Assembly: GCF_008973465.1 (NCBI RefSeq)
Contig: NZ_WBXN01000004.1
Span: 1,612,001 to 1,676,000, forward strand
Source of the DNA: Streptomyces sp. SS1-1
Lineage (GTDB): Bacteria > Actinomycetota > Actinomycetes > Streptomycetales > Streptomycetaceae
Direction: 5' to 3'
Length of the DNA: 64,000 bases
The position numbers and the translations under genes are program-made. Below, in pieces: positions 39,755-49,479 of the stretch. The notes beneath the pieces are model-generated. The model was not told the DNA's origin. It saw only the letters and a program-made list of their open reading frames with translations, and ran no database searches. Within the stretch, counting starts at the first letter, position 1, and each line of letters opens with the position of its first letter.

Positions 39755-40291
39755 TCACCCCAGCACCCGCCCCAGCACCTCCCGCGCGTACCCCTCGTCG
39801 TACGGCGTCTCCGTCAGCAGCACCTGCAGGCAGATCCCGTCCATCAACGCCACCAGCGCCCGTGCCGTGACCGGGTCCGTGTGGCGGGTCAGGAGGTCGG
39901 CCAGGGCATCGGCCCACTCGGCGGCGACCGGGCGCAGGGCCGGGCGGCGCAGGGCGGCGAGATAGAGCTCGTACTCCAGTTCCACACCGGTGCGGTCGCC
40001 CGCCAGCCACTCACCCATCCAACCAGCGAGCTCGGCGGCCAGGTCGGTCCCCGGTTCCTCCAGGCCGCCGCGCGAGGCGATCACCTTGGCGAAGCCCTCG
40101 TTGGCCTGGCGCAGCGCGGCCACGAGCAGGTCGTCGAGGGTCTTGAAGTGGTACGTCGTGGAGCCGAGCGGCACATCCGCCTCCGCGGCGACCGTGCGGT
40201 GGCTCAGCCCCGCGATGCCGTGCGCGCCGACCACCCGGATCGCCGCGTCGATGATCCGCTGACGCCGTTCGGGGTCGTACCGGCGGGCCAT
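39755..40291 (-). CDS. TetR family transcriptional regulator
   Basis: This 178-residue protein has an N-terminal TetR helix-turn-helix (RRQRIIDAAIRVVGAHGIAG and LSHRTVAAEADVPLGSTTYH). Its helical ligand-binding domain includes DGICLQVLLTETPYDE. Its start overlaps the stop of the SMR gene by one base (TGATG), so the two are one unit. It probably represses that unit through the palindrome at 40611-40628. The inducer is likely a cationic drug-like compound, by analogy with QacR-type systems, but this is inference. Confidence 0.9.
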   Translation of the reverse strand: MARRYDPERRQRIIDAAIRVVGAHGIAGLSHRTVAAEADVPLGSTTYHFKTLDDLLVAALRQANEGFAKVIASRGGLEEPGTDLAAELAGWMGEWLAGDRTGVELEYELYLAALRRPALRPVAAEWADALADLLTRHTDPVTARALVALMDGICLQVLLTETPYDEGYAREVLGRVLG

Positions 40292-40611
40292 CAGTGGGCA
40301 CCGCCCAGGTTGAGCACGACCACGCCGAGGATGATCAGCGCGATGCCGGCGGCCTTGACGGCGGTCATCCCCTCCCCGAGGAAGAGGACGCCGATGGTGG
40401 CGATGGTGGCCGTGCCGACGCCGGCCCAGATCGCGTAGGCCGTGCCGACGGACACCGTCTTCAGGGTCTGGGCGAGCAGCGTGAAGGAGACGAGGTAGCC
40501 GAGGGCGGTCAGCAGGGAGGGCAGCAGCCTGCTGAAGCCTTCGCTGTACTTCATGGCGGTCGTGGCGGCCACCTCGGCCGCGATGGCTCCGGCGAGCAGC
40601 AGGTATCCCAT
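40291..40611 (-). CDS. Small multidrug resistance (SMR) family transporter
   Basis: This 106-residue protein has four membrane helices and the EmrE/SugE signature glutamate in LAGAIAAEVAATTAMKYSEG (Glu13) with YAIWAGVGTATIATIG. It should exchange protons for cationic compounds as a dimer in the membrane. It lacks a Shine-Dalgarno, and the promoter -10 and an 18-bp palindrome abut the start codon, so the mRNA is probably leaderless. It is coupled to the downstream TetR gene. Confidence 0.9.
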   Translation of the reverse strand: MGYLLLAGAIAAEVAATTAMKYSEGFSRLLPSLLTALGYLVSFTLLAQTLKTVSVGTAYAIWAGVGTATIATIGVLFLGEGMTAVKAAGIALIILGVVVLNLGGAH

Positions 40612-40628
40612 GTGTACGAGCGTACACA
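40611..40628 (-). promoter_or_regulatory. Palindromic operator abutting the SMR start codon
   Basis: TGTGTACGAGCGTACACA consists of perfect 8-bp arms and a two-base centre, and its first base is part of the SMR start codon. On the minus strand TACGCT within it fits a -10 hexamer seven bases before the ATG. This is a typical TetR-family operator geometry. Confidence 0.7.
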
Positions 40629-40657
40629 GCGTCGCCGGCGCGCCTCGCGAGAACGGC

Positions 40658-41539
40658 TCAGCACGTCCGGCGGCGGTACCCCGACTCCCCCCGTGCCACC
40701 ACGTCCAGGTCCCGCAGGACGACGGAGACCCGGTCGCCCCAGCCCTCGCAGGCCGCGTCGAAGCCGTCCGTCCGGTACTCGATGTCGAAGACGCGGTCGT
40801 CGTAGGCGTCCGCGTACACGTCGCATTCGTCGTACTGCCCGCACTCCTCGGCGACGGCGAAGTCGAAGCCGATACGGCGGCCCTGCCCGGCCAGTTCGGC
40901 GGCGTTCTTCTGGCCTATGGCGAGGCCGGCGGCGTGCGCCCGCGCGGTGATCAGCTTGCCGAAGGCGATGTTGTCGTCCTCGGTGAGCAGCCCCTCGGAG
41001 CGTTCGTGCGAGTCGAGGTTGTCCGCCTCCACGGCCTGGAAGCCGTCCTTCGCACAGCCGTCGATCCACTCGCCGACGATCCGGGCGAGGCGCGCCCGCT
41101 TGTCCCGCGTGGAGATGTCCAGGACGAGTTCGTCCCAGTCACGGTCGACGACCGGGTCGCCGTCGGCGTCACGCAGCACCAGGTCGGGGTGATGCTCCTG
41201 CCACCAGTCGCCGGCGTCCGGCTGGGCCTGGAAGGCGTTGACGTAGCAGATGTTGTAGACGCCCTTCGCCGGCTTTGACGTACGGTCGCGGGACACCGCG
41301 CGCACTCCGGCCGGGGGCCGGTACGGGCCGCCGATCTGGTAGTCGAACGCCAGACCCGGTTCGGGTGCCCGCACCGCACGCGGCGACGCCTGGCCCTCCC
41401 CACCACCGGAGCCGCCGGAAGCCCCGGACCCACCGGTTCCGCCGGAACCCGTGCAGCCGCTCAGAGCCGTACCGAGCACACCGCACAGGGCCGCGGCCGC
41501 GATCAGCCGGCGCGGGGCGCGGGGGACGCGCTGGGACAT
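40658..41539 (-). CDS. GH114-type endo-alpha-1,4-polygalactosaminidase-like lipoprotein
   Basis: This 293-residue protein has a signal peptide with lipobox LSGC (Cys29), a Gly/Ser linker, and a TIM-barrel domain. GVYNICYVNAFQAQPD, GFQAVEADNLDSHERSEG, LAIGQKNAAELAGQG and FDFAVAEECGQYDECDVYAD are characteristic of glycoside hydrolase family 114. The predicted role is hydrolysis of galactosamine-containing polysaccharide at the outer membrane face, with conserved acidic residues in EADN and EECG as candidates for catalysis. The true substrate in Streptomyces is not known. The gene stands alone. Confidence 0.88.
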   Translation of the reverse strand: MSQRVPRAPRRLIAAAALCGVLGTALSGCTGSGGTGGSGASGGSGGGEGQASPRAVRAPEPGLAFDYQIGGPYRPPAGVRAVSRDRTSKPAKGVYNICYVNAFQAQPDAGDWWQEHHPDLVLRDADGDPVVDRDWDELVLDISTRDKRARLARIVGEWIDGCAKDGFQAVEADNLDSHERSEGLLTEDDNIAFGKLITARAHAAGLAIGQKNAAELAGQGRRIGFDFAVAEECGQYDECDVYADAYDDRVFDIEYRTDGFDAACEGWGDRVSVVLRDLDVVARGESGYRRRTC

Positions 41540-41722
41540 GGTCGGGGCACTCCTGTCGTCGGCGGGAGATGATCTCCCGCCATGATGCCGTGCGGGGGCG
41601 GCGGAACGGCCACGGACCGGGGCCGAAGTCGTCCCGCTTACGCGTCAAGTGCCGTTTGTGGCAGGTGAGTTGCGTATGTGTGCGGACTGAAAACGCAACC
41701 GGACACGGATCACTCCGAACCG

Positions 41723-41752
41723 TTACTCGACAGCCCCCGCGTCCACTAGTGT
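41723..41752 (+). promoter_or_regulatory. Possible promoter of the AbfB-domain gene
   Basis: TTACTC at 41723 and TAGTGT at 41747 are separated by 18 bases and would start transcription about 60 bases before the ATG. The -35 match is weak; position and the TAGTGT hexamer are the only support. Confidence 0.3.
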
Positions 41753-41819
41753 TTCACCGTTCACACACCTGTCCTGCACAGCCGCGGCCGTCGTCGAGGG
41801 CGCCGCTGGAGGAACACCC

Positions 41820-42650
41820 ATGCCCGACAACGCATCCCGGCCCTCCCCGGAGCCGCCGGTCTGGGAGGACGGCTGGACCCCGGACACCTCCCGTGCGCCG
41901 GGGACCCGCCGGCTGTGGCTGGCCGGCGCGCTGGCCGTGGCGACGATCGTCGCCTGCGCGACGGCACTGACCGTGTCCGGCAAGGAATCTGACGCCGTGT
42001 CGGCCGCGCCGACGCCCTCGCGCGTCGACGTCAGCGTCCCCGGACTCATCTCGTTCGCCACGCCGTCGCAGACTCCCCCCGCCGGGCGGAGCGGCATGGC
42101 CCCGGGGCAGTCGGAGAGCCCGGCAGGCGGACGTACGGACGCCTCACCTTCGGCGTCCGCGCCGAGCACGTCCCCGTCGGCCGCGGCCGAACCATCGTCG
42201 GCCCACCCCAGCAGCCCGCCCCCAGCCCACAGCCCCTTGCGGTCCGTCCGCGCGGTCAACTACCCGGACCGGCAGTGGCATGTCACCCGGGGTGCCGTAC
42301 GGCTGGACACGGTCGGCTCCGGGCGGCGCTCCGACGTCGCCTTCCGGCTGGTCGCGGGGCTCGCCGACGCCTCCTGCCATTCCTTCGCCACGGCCGACGG
42401 CCGCTATCTGCGCCACCGGGACTTCCTGCTGCGCGAGGACCGTGACGACGACTCCGCGCTGTTCCGCCGGGACGCCACCTTCTGTCCCCGCTCCTCGCCG
42501 CACTCCGGTGCCGTCATGCTGGAGTCGGTGAACCATCGCGGACGTTTCCTGCGGCACCGGGACTTCCGGCTGCGGCTCGATCCGTACCAGCGGGACGGGC
42601 TGTTCCTGGCCGACTCATCGTTCCGGATCGTCGACGCGCCCGGCGCGTGA
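41820..42650 (+). CDS. AbfB-domain membrane-anchored protein
   Basis: This 276-residue protein has one membrane segment at about residues 32-52, a Ser/Pro-rich spacer at about 60-140, and a C-terminal AbfB arabinose-binding beta-trefoil. The trefoil shows SVRAVNYPDRQWHVTRG, FATADGRYLRHRDFLLRED and SVNHRGRFLRHRDFRLRLD. It probably presents the sugar-binding domain outside the cell without a catalytic partner. GGAGG precedes the ATG at 41820. The gene may be controlled by the weak promoter above. Confidence 0.88.
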   Translation: MPDNASRPSPEPPVWEDGWTPDTSRAPGTRRLWLAGALAVATIVACATALTVSGKESDAVSAAPTPSRVDVSVPGLISFATPSQTPPAGRSGMAPGQSESPAGGRTDASPSASAPSTSPSAAAEPSSAHPSSPPPAHSPLRSVRAVNYPDRQWHVTRGAVRLDTVGSGRRSDVAFRLVAGLADASCHSFATADGRYLRHRDFLLREDRDDDSALFRRDATFCPRSSPHSGAVMLESVNHRGRFLRHRDFRLRLDPYQRDGLFLADSSFRIVDAPGA

Positions 42651-42655
42651 GCCCG

Positions 42656-42704
42656 GACAGACCTGTGGCCCCCGGCCGGGAAAGCCGGGGGCCACAGGTC
42701 TGTC
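42656..42704. terminator. Strong bidirectional terminator
   Basis: A perfect 21-bp inverted repeat with a seven-base loop lies between the AbfB-protein stop at 42650 and the end of the suf operon at 42720. It should stop transcription from both directions. Confidence 0.9.
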
Positions 42705-42719
42705 GTTCCGGTGCGGGTC

Positions 42720-43052
42720 TCAGACGTTGAAGCCGAGCGCGCGCAGCTGCTCGCGCCCGTCGTCCGTGATCTTGTCCGGGCCCCACGGCGGCATCCAGAC
42801 CCAGTTGATGCGCAGCTCGCTGACGAGGCCGTCCGTGGCGGACTTGGCCTGGTCCTCGATGACGTCGGTCAGCGGGCAGGCCGCCGAGGTCAGGGTCATG
42901 TCGACGGTCGCGATGTTCGACTCGTCGACGTGGATGCCGTAGATCAGGCCGAGGTTGACGACGTCGATGCCCAGCTCGGGGTCGACGACGTCCATCAGGG
43001 CCTCGCGAAGCTCCTCTTCCGAGGCCGGCTTCATCTCCACGGTGTCACTCAT
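42720..43052 (-). CDS. SufT-like metal-sulfur cluster assembly factor (DUF59)
   Basis: This 110-residue protein belongs to the MIP18/DUF59 family. The diagnostic DVVDPELGIDVVNLGLIYG is at residues about 21-39, and the conserved cysteine lies in MTLTSAACPLTDVIED. It supports iron-sulfur cluster maturation or transfer at the end of the suf operon. Its start overlaps the sufU stop (ATGA). The acidic N terminus MSDTVEMKPASEEELREALM is normal for actinobacteria. Confidence 0.92.
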   Translation of the reverse strand: MSDTVEMKPASEEELREALMDVVDPELGIDVVNLGLIYGIHVDESNIATVDMTLTSAACPLTDVIEDQAKSATDGLVSELRINWVWMPPWGPDKITDDGREQLRALGFNV

Positions 43053-43516
43053 GCCGTCTTCCTTTCGGCGTCGGCTCCGCCCAGCACCTGGGCCGTCGCG
43101 TCCTTCCACGCCATCCAGCTGAGGAGGGCGCACTTGACCCGGGCCGGGTACTTGGAGACCCCGGCGAACGCGACCGCGTCCTCCAGGACCTCCTCCATGG
43201 CGTCGTCGGGCTCGATCTTCCCCTTGGACTGCATCAGCTCCAGGAAGCTCTCCTGGATCTGCCGCGCGTCGGAGAGGTCCTTGCCTACGAGGAGCTCGTT
43301 CAGTACGGACGCGCTCGCCTGGCTGATGGAGCAGCCCTGGCCCTCGTACGAGACGTCCTCGATGGTCGTGCCGTCGTACTTCACACGCAGGGTGATCTCG
43401 TCGCCGCACGTCGGGTTCACATGGTGCACCTCGGCGTCGCCATCCCTGAGACCACGCCCGTGCGGGTTCTTGTAGTGGTCCAGGATGACTTCCTGGTACA
43501 TCGAGTCCAGCTTCAT
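43049..43516 (-). CDS. sufU: SufU iron-sulfur assembly sulfur-transfer protein
   Basis: This 155-residue protein has the three conserved cysteines Cys37 (NPTCGD, with Asp39), Cys62 (GCSISQAS) and Cys129 (RVKCALLSW), plus the 18-21-residue insertion typical of SufU relative to IscU. It accepts sulfur from SufS, with a bound zinc. It is 21 bases downstream of sufS. Length and motifs are intact. Confidence 0.95.
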   Translation of the reverse strand: MKLDSMYQEVILDHYKNPHGRGLRDGDAEVHHVNPTCGDEITLRVKYDGTTIEDVSYEGQGCSISQASASVLNELLVGKDLSDARQIQESFLELMQSKGKIEPDDAMEEVLEDAVAFAGVSKYPARVKCALLSWMAWKDATAQVLGGADAERKTA

Positions 43517-43537
43517 GCGATCGCTCGTCCCGTCCCG

Positions 43538-44790
43538 TCAGCCGAAGAAGTTCCGTACGTGCTCCAGGCCGTCCACCAGAGCGTCGATCTCGGCCGGCGT
43601 GGAGTACAGATAGAACGACGCTCGCGTGGTCGCAGGAATTCCGTACCGCAGGCACACGGGACGGGCGCAGTGGTGGCCGACCCGGACCGCGATGCCCTGC
43701 TCGTCGAGGACCTGGCCCACGTCGTGCGGGTGGATGTCGCCCAGCGTGAAGGAGATCGCGGCGCCCCGGTCCTCGGCCGTGGTGGGGCCGATGATGCGCA
43801 GGTCGGGGACCTCCGTCAGGCGCTTCACCGCGTACTCGGTGAGGGCCTGCTCATGGGCGAGGATCTTGTCCATGCCGATCGAGTTGAGGTAGTCGATCGC
43901 CGCGCCCAGACCGATGGCCTGCGAGATCGGCGGGGTGCCGGCCTCGAACTTGTGCGGGGCGGGGGCGTACGTCGACGAGTGCATCGACACGGTCTCGATC
44001 ATCTCGCCGCCGCCGAGGAACGGAGGCAGGTCCTCCAGCAGCTCCTGCCGGCCCCACAGGACGCCGATGCCGGTCGGGCCGCACATCTTGTGGCCGGTGA
44101 AGGCCACGAAGTCCGCCTGGAGGGACTGCACGTCCAGCGGCATGTGCGGAGCGGCCTGCGAAGCGTCGATGCAGACGAGGGCACCGACCTCCTGCGCGCG
44201 GCGCACGATGGCCTCGACCGGGTTGTGGGTGCCGAGGATGTTCGACACCAGCACGAAGGAGACGATCTTCGTCTTCTCCGTGATCACCTGGTCGATGTTC
44301 GACAGGTCGAGACGGCCGTCGTCGGTGAGGCCGAACCACTTCAGCTTCGCGCCCGTGCGCTGCGCGAGCAGCTGCCACGGCACGATGTTGGAGTGGTGCT
44401 CCATCTCCGTGATGACGATCTCGGTGTCGGCGTCCACGCGGTAGGGCTCGTCGGCCCAGCCCAGCATGTTCGCCACGAGGTTCAGCGACTCGGAGGCGTT
44501 CTTGGTGAAGATCACCTCGTCGCGCGAGGGCGCGTTGATGAACTCCGCGACCTTGTCCCGCGCGCCCTCGTACAGTGCCGTGGCCTCCTCGGCGAGGACG
44601 TGCACTCCACGGTGGACGTTGGCGTTGTGCTGCTCGTAGTACTCGGAGAGCACGTCGAGGACCTGGCGCGGCGTCTGCGAGGTCGCCGCGTTGTCCAGGT
44701 ACACGAGCTTCCTGCCGTCGTGCAGGACGCGGTCCAGGATCGGGAAGTCCTTGCGCAGCGCCTCGGTGTCGAGGAGACCCGGCAGCTGTG

Positions 44791-44794
<4 letters not shown>
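43538..44794 (-). CDS. sufS: SufS cysteine desulfurase
   Basis: This 418-residue class V PLP enzyme has the PLP lysine Lys236 in FTGHKMCGPTGIGVLWG and the catalytic Cys376 in RVGHHCARPVCLRYGIP, in the short active loop of group II desulfurases. It removes sulfur from cysteine and passes it to SufU. Its start overlaps the sufC stop by four bases. It is complete and shows no odd codon use. Confidence 0.96.
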
Positions 44795-45555
<761 letters not shown>

Positions 45556-45562
45556 GGGTGCC

Positions 45563-45880
45563 TCAGGACTCCTGGGTGAGGGAGACGAGCACGTCGTCCC
45601 CTTCGATCTTTACGGGGTATACGGGGACGGGGCGCGTCGCGGGAAGGCCGGACGGCTTGCCGGTGCGGAGGTCGAACGCGGAGCCGTGCAGCCAGCACTC
45701 GATCTGGCAGTCCTCCACCTCGCCCTCGGAGAGCGAGACGTTCGCGTGGGAGCAGATGTCGTGGATGGCGAACACCTCTCCCTCGGTACGGACGACCGAG
45801 ACCGGCGTGCCGTCGAGTTCCACCCGCTTGGGGGTGTCCTCCTCCAGCTCGCTCAGCCCACAGGCGCGTACGAAGGCCAT
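45563..45880 (-). CDS. Rieske-type ferredoxin in the suf operon
   Basis: This 105-residue protein has the Rieske ligands Cys43-x-His45 (DICSHANVSL) and Cys62-x2-His65 (ECWLHGSAFD). It resembles the small non-heme dioxygenase ferredoxin subunits. Its place between sufD and sufC is usual in actinobacteria, so it is probably an electron donor or iron-sulfur carrier in assembly rather than part of a dioxygenase. No oxygenase genes are near. It shares one base with the sufD stop. Confidence 0.93.
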   Translation of the reverse strand: MAFVRACGLSELEEDTPKRVELDGTPVSVVRTEGEVFAIHDICSHANVSLSEGEVEDCQIECWLHGSAFDLRTGKPSGLPATRPVPVYPVKIEGDDVLVSLTQES

Positions 45881-47061
45881 CAGACCGACGCCTCCAGCTC
45901 TTCATCGATCCGCTCGAGCAGCCGGGACTGGAGGTCCTCGACGCCGATCTGCTGGACCAGTTCGGCGAAGAAGCCGCGGACGACCAGACGGCGGGCCTCG
46001 TCGGCCGGGATGCCGCGGGCCATCAGGTAGAAGAGCTGCTCGTCGTCGAAGCGGCCGGTCGCGGAGGCGTGGCCGGCGCCGACGATCTCACCGGTCTCGA
46101 TCTCCAGGTTCGGCACGGAGTCGACGCGGGCGCCGTCGGTCAGAACCAGGTTGCGGTTCATCTCGTAGGTGTCCGTGCCCTCGGCCGCGGCCTCGATGAG
46201 GACGTCGCCGATCCATACGGCGTGCGCGTCCTCGCCCTGCAGCGCGCCCTTGTAGACGACGTTGGACTTGCAGTGCGGGGTGTTGTGGGTGACCAGGAGA
46301 CGGTGCTCCTGGTGCTGCCCGGCGTCGGTGAAGTACAGGCCGAACAGCTCGGCCTCGCCGCCGGGGCCGGCGTACTCGACGCGCGGGTTCAGCCGGACGA
46401 CGTCGCCGCCGAAGGTGACGACGACCGACTTGAAGGAGGCGTCGCGGCCCACGAGGGCGTTGTGCTGGGCGATGTGCACGGCCTTGTCGTCCCAGTCCTG
46501 GACGGAGACGACGGTCAGCTTGGCGCCGTCGCCCAGGACGTACTCGACGTTGGCGGCGAGCACGGCGTCACCGGTGTGGTCGATGACGACGACGGCCTCG
46601 GCGAACGCGCCCAGCTCGATGACCTGGTGGCCGTAGCGGACCCCGCCCTCGCCGTGCACGGCGATGCGGATGGGCTCGGTGAGGACCGTCTCCTTGGGGA
46701 CGGTGACCACGCCGGCCTGCTCGAAGGACGAGTACGCCTGGGCGGCGACGCGGTCCACGGGCGTGCCCGCACGGCCGAGCCGGGCGTCGTCGCGGCCGAC
46801 GGTCTCGACGACGACGCCGTCGGGCGCCGACACGGTGACCTTGACGCCCTCGCCGGCCTCGACGGCGGTGCCGTCGTGCAGGCCGCGCAGGCGCTCCAGC
46901 GGGGTGAACCGCCACTCCTCCTCGCGGCCGTGCGGGACGGGGAAGTCCGCCACGTCGAAGGACGGGGGCGCGCTCATGCGCGAGACGACGGTCGACTCCG
47001 CGGCCACCGCGATCGAGCCGGCGGTGGTTGAACCCACCGGGATGTTATGGGCCTCAGCCAT
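45880..47061 (-). CDS. sufD: SufD scaffold protein
   Basis: This 393-residue protein has the SufB/SufD beta-helix core with HNALVGRDASFKSVVVTFGG, GLYFTDAGQHQEHRLLVTHN, HCKSNVVYKGALQGEDAHAV and HASATGRFDDEQLFYLMARG. It lies between sufB and the Rieske gene and partners SufB and SufC in cluster assembly. The start at 47061 (MAEAHNIPVGSTTAGSIAVA) is the usual one. Confidence 0.95.
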   Translation of the reverse strand: MAEAHNIPVGSTTAGSIAVAAESTVVSRMSAPPSFDVADFPVPHGREEEWRFTPLERLRGLHDGTAVEAGEGVKVTVSAPDGVVVETVGRDDARLGRAGTPVDRVAAQAYSSFEQAGVVTVPKETVLTEPIRIAVHGEGGVRYGHQVIELGAFAEAVVVIDHTGDAVLAANVEYVLGDGAKLTVVSVQDWDDKAVHIAQHNALVGRDASFKSVVVTFGGDVVRLNPRVEYAGPGGEAELFGLYFTDAGQHQEHRLLVTHNTPHCKSNVVYKGALQGEDAHAVWIGDVLIEAAAEGTDTYEMNRNLVLTDGARVDSVPNLEIETGEIVGAGHASATGRFDDEQLFYLMARGIPADEARRLVVRGFFAELVQQIGVEDLQSRLLERIDEELEASV

Positions 47062-47147
47062 GGCTGTCGGTCTGCTCTCTTCCTACGTTTACGATCTTCG
47101 GCCCGCCGCTGGGGCGGGCCGCCTGCTGCCGGAGCGGAGGGCGGGTG

Positions 47148-48569
47148 CTAGCCGACCGCGCCTTCCATCTGCAGCTCGATCAGCCGGTTGAGCTCGAGGG
47201 CGTACTCCATCGGCAGCTCCTTGGCGATCGGCTCGACGAAGCCGCGCACGATCATCGCCATCGCCTCGTCCTCGCTCAGACCGCGGCTCATCAGGTAGAA
47301 GAGCTGGTCCTCGGAGACCTTGGAGACGGTCGCCTCGTGGCCCATGGAGACGTCGTCCTCGCGGACGTCGACGTACGGGTAGGTGTCCGACCGCGAGATC
47401 GTGTCGACGAGCAGGGCGTCGCAGAGCACGTTCGACTTGGCGCCCGGGGCGCCCTCGCCGATCTCGATCAGACCGCGGTAGGAGGTACGGCCGCCGCCGC
47501 GCGCCACCGACTTGGAGACGATGTTGGAGGACGTGTTCGGGGCCATGTGGACCATCTTGGCGCCGGCGTCCTGGTGCTGGCCCGCGCCGGCGAAGGCGAT
47601 GGACAGGGTCTCGCCCTTGGCGTGCTCGCCCATCAGGTAGACGGCCGGGTACTTCATCGTCACCTTGGAGCCGATGTTGCCGTCGATCCACTCCATGGTG
47701 GCGCCCTCGTAGGCGACGGCGCGCTTGGTGACCAGGTTGTAGACGTTGTTCGACCAGTTCTGGATGGTCGTGTAGCGGCAGCGGGCGTTCTTCTTGACGA
47801 TGATCTCGACGACCGCGGAGTGCAGCGAGTCCGACTTGTAGATCGGGGCGGTGCAGCCCTCGACGTAGTGCACGTAGGCACCCTCGTCGACGATGATCAG
47901 GGTCCGCTCGAACTGGCCCATGTTCTCGGTGTTGATCCGGAAGTAGGCCTGGAGCGGGATCTCGACGTGCACGCCCTTCGGCACGTAGATGAAGGAGCCG
48001 CCGGACCACACCGCGGTGTTCAGCGCGGCGAACTTGTTGTCACCGGCCGGGATGACGGTGCCGAAGTACTCCTTGAAGAGCTCCGGGTGCTCCTTGAGGG
48101 CGGTGTCGGTGTCGAGGAAGATGACGCCCTGCTCCTCCAGGTCCTCGCGGATCTGGTGGTAGACGACCTCCGACTCGTACTGGGCGGCGACACCGGCGAC
48201 GAGGCGCTGCTTCTCGGCCTCCGGGATGCCCAGCTTGTCGTAGGTGTTCTTGATGTCCTCGGGGAGCTCCTCCCAGGACGCCGCCTGCTTCTCCGTGGAG
48301 CGCACGAAGTACTTGATGTTGTCGAAGTCGATGCCCGACAGGTCCGAGCCCCAGTTCGGCATGGGCTTCTTCTCGAAGAGCTTCAGGCCCTTGAGGCGCA
48401 GCTTCGTCATCCACTCCGGCTCCGACTTCTTGCCGGAGATGTCGCGGACGACGTCCTCGTTCAGGCCGCGCTTCGCCGCGGCACCGGCCTCGTCGGAGTC
48501 GGCCCAGCCGTATTCGTACGTGCCCAGGCCCTCGAGCTCAGGGTGGGCAGTCTCCGTGGGGAGAGTCAT
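47148..48569 (-). CDS. sufB: SufB scaffold protein
   Basis: This 473-residue protein carries SufB signatures such as [60 protein letters not shown] and [20 protein letters not shown], with the conserved cysteine in VEGCTAP. It is the main scaffold on which the cluster forms. The start overlaps the regulator stop by four bases, so the operon begins with the regulator. No intein interrupts it, unlike in mycobacteria. Confidence 0.96.
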   Translation of the reverse strand: MTLPTETAHPELEGLGTYEYGWADSDEAGAAAKRGLNEDVVRDISGKKSEPEWMTKLRLKGLKLFEKKPMPNWGSDLSGIDFDNIKYFVRSTEKQAASWEELPEDIKNTYDKLGIPEAEKQRLVAGVAAQYESEVVYHQIREDLEEQGVIFLDTDTALKEHPELFKEYFGTVIPAGDNKFAALNTAVWSGGSFIYVPKGVHVEIPLQAYFRINTENMGQFERTLIIVDEGAYVHYVEGCTAPIYKSDSLHSAVVEIIVKKNARCRYTTIQNWSNNVYNLVTKRAVAYEGATMEWIDGNIGSKVTMKYPAVYLMGEHAKGETLSIAFAGAGQHQDAGAKMVHMAPNTSSNIVSKSVARGGGRTSYRGLIEIGEGAPGAKSNVLCDALLVDTISRSDTYPYVDVREDDVSMGHEATVSKVSEDQLFYLMSRGLSEDEAMAMIVRGFVEPIAKELPMEYALELNRLIELQMEGAVG

Positions 48570-49354
48570 GCGGGGTTCCTCCCGGCCGTGCTAGCGGATG
48601 CGTGGTGAGTGGTGTGGGAAATCCTGGGGATGAACGTCGTGCAGACGCCGTCGCCGTGCGCGATGGTCGCCAGTCTCTGGACGTGCGTCCCGAGCAGCTC
48701 GGCGAAGATCTCCGTCTCCGCCTCGCACAGCTGCGGGAACTGCTCCGCGACATGGGCGACCGGGCAGTGGTGCTGGCAGAGCTGCTCGCCCTGCTGCGGG
48801 TGGGGCGCACTGCGCGCCGCCGCAGCGTACCCGTCGGCACTGAGGGCCTTGGCCAGGGCCTCGGTGCGCTCGTCGGGTCCGGCCGCCTCGATCGCCTCGC
48901 GGTAGGCGCGCGCCTGGGCCTCCAGGCGGGCGCGGGCGAAGGCGGCGACCGCCTCGCTCCCGCCCTCGCGCTCGGCGATCCACTTCAGGGCGTCCACCGC
49001 GAGCTTGTCGTAGGACTGGTCGAAGGCGTCGCGGCCGCAGTCGGTGAGCGCGAAGACCTTCGCGGGCCGCCCGCGCGTGCGCGTGCCGTAGACCCGCTGC
49101 TCACGGGCCTCCACGACGACGTCGGCGACCAGCGCGTCGAGATGCCTGCGTACGGCGGCCTGGGTGAGGCCCAGCCGGCCGGCCAGCTCGGCGACGGTCG
49201 ACGGCCCGTGGTCCAGGATGGACCGCGCGACGCGGTTGCGCGTGGAGCGCTCACCGGTCGCGAGTTCCTCCTGAGGGGCCCCCGTGGGGGTCTCCCGAGC
49301 CTCGCCGACGTTTTTCACAACGCCATTGTTGCGTAATTCCTCGAACCCAGGCAA
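48566..49354 (-). CDS. sufR: SufR-like iron-sulfur winged-helix repressor
   Basis: This 262-residue protein has an N-terminal winged helix ([21 protein letters not shown] with [20 protein letters not shown]). A C-terminal cluster-binding region carries Cys193, Cys197, Cys210 and Cys238, the spacing expected of SufR. It is the first gene of the suf operon and should repress it when its Fe-S cluster is intact. I list ATG 49354; an in-frame GTG about 13 codons later is possible. The dyad at 49386-49410 is its likely site. Confidence 0.92.
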   Translation of the reverse strand: MPGFEELRNNGVVKNVGEARETPTGAPQEELATGERSTRNRVARSILDHGPSTVAELAGRLGLTQAAVRRHLDALVADVVVEAREQRVYGTRTRGRPAKVFALTDCGRDAFDQSYDKLAVDALKWIAEREGGSEAVAAFARARLEAQARAYREAIEAAGPDERTEALAKALSADGYAAAARSAPHPQQGEQLCQHHCPVAHVAEQFPQLCEAETEIFAELLGTHVQRLATIAHGDGVCTTFIPRISHTTHHASASTAGRNPA

Positions 49355-49385
49355 GCCGCCCCCGTCCGCGACGACGGTGCCCTAC

Positions 49386-49410
49386 GTCACTTAGGTAAAC
49401 CTAATGTGAC
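49386..49410. promoter_or_regulatory. Dyad-symmetric element at the suf promoter
   Basis: GTCAC at 49386-49390 and GTGAC at 49406-49410 flank the central palindrome TTAGGTAAACCTAA (49391-49404), with one extra T on one side. It sits 32 bases upstream of sufR and 70 bases before the divergent AAC(3) gene. It may be the SufR operator or an iron-responsive site; TTAGGT and ACCTAA are iron-box-like half sites but closer together than in the 19-bp IdeR/DmdR box. Confidence 0.6.
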
Positions 49411-49479
49411 CTGCGGAAACGATCTTTGATCGATCAAACCGGTGGCGCCGGACGAGCCCGTCCGGAACACTCCCTGACC

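Noticed and set aside
49391..49404. Canonical 19-bp DmdR/IdeR iron box
   Set aside because: The half sites TTAGGT and ACCTAA are separated by two bases only, shorter than in the iron box, so I report it as a dyad of unknown specificity.
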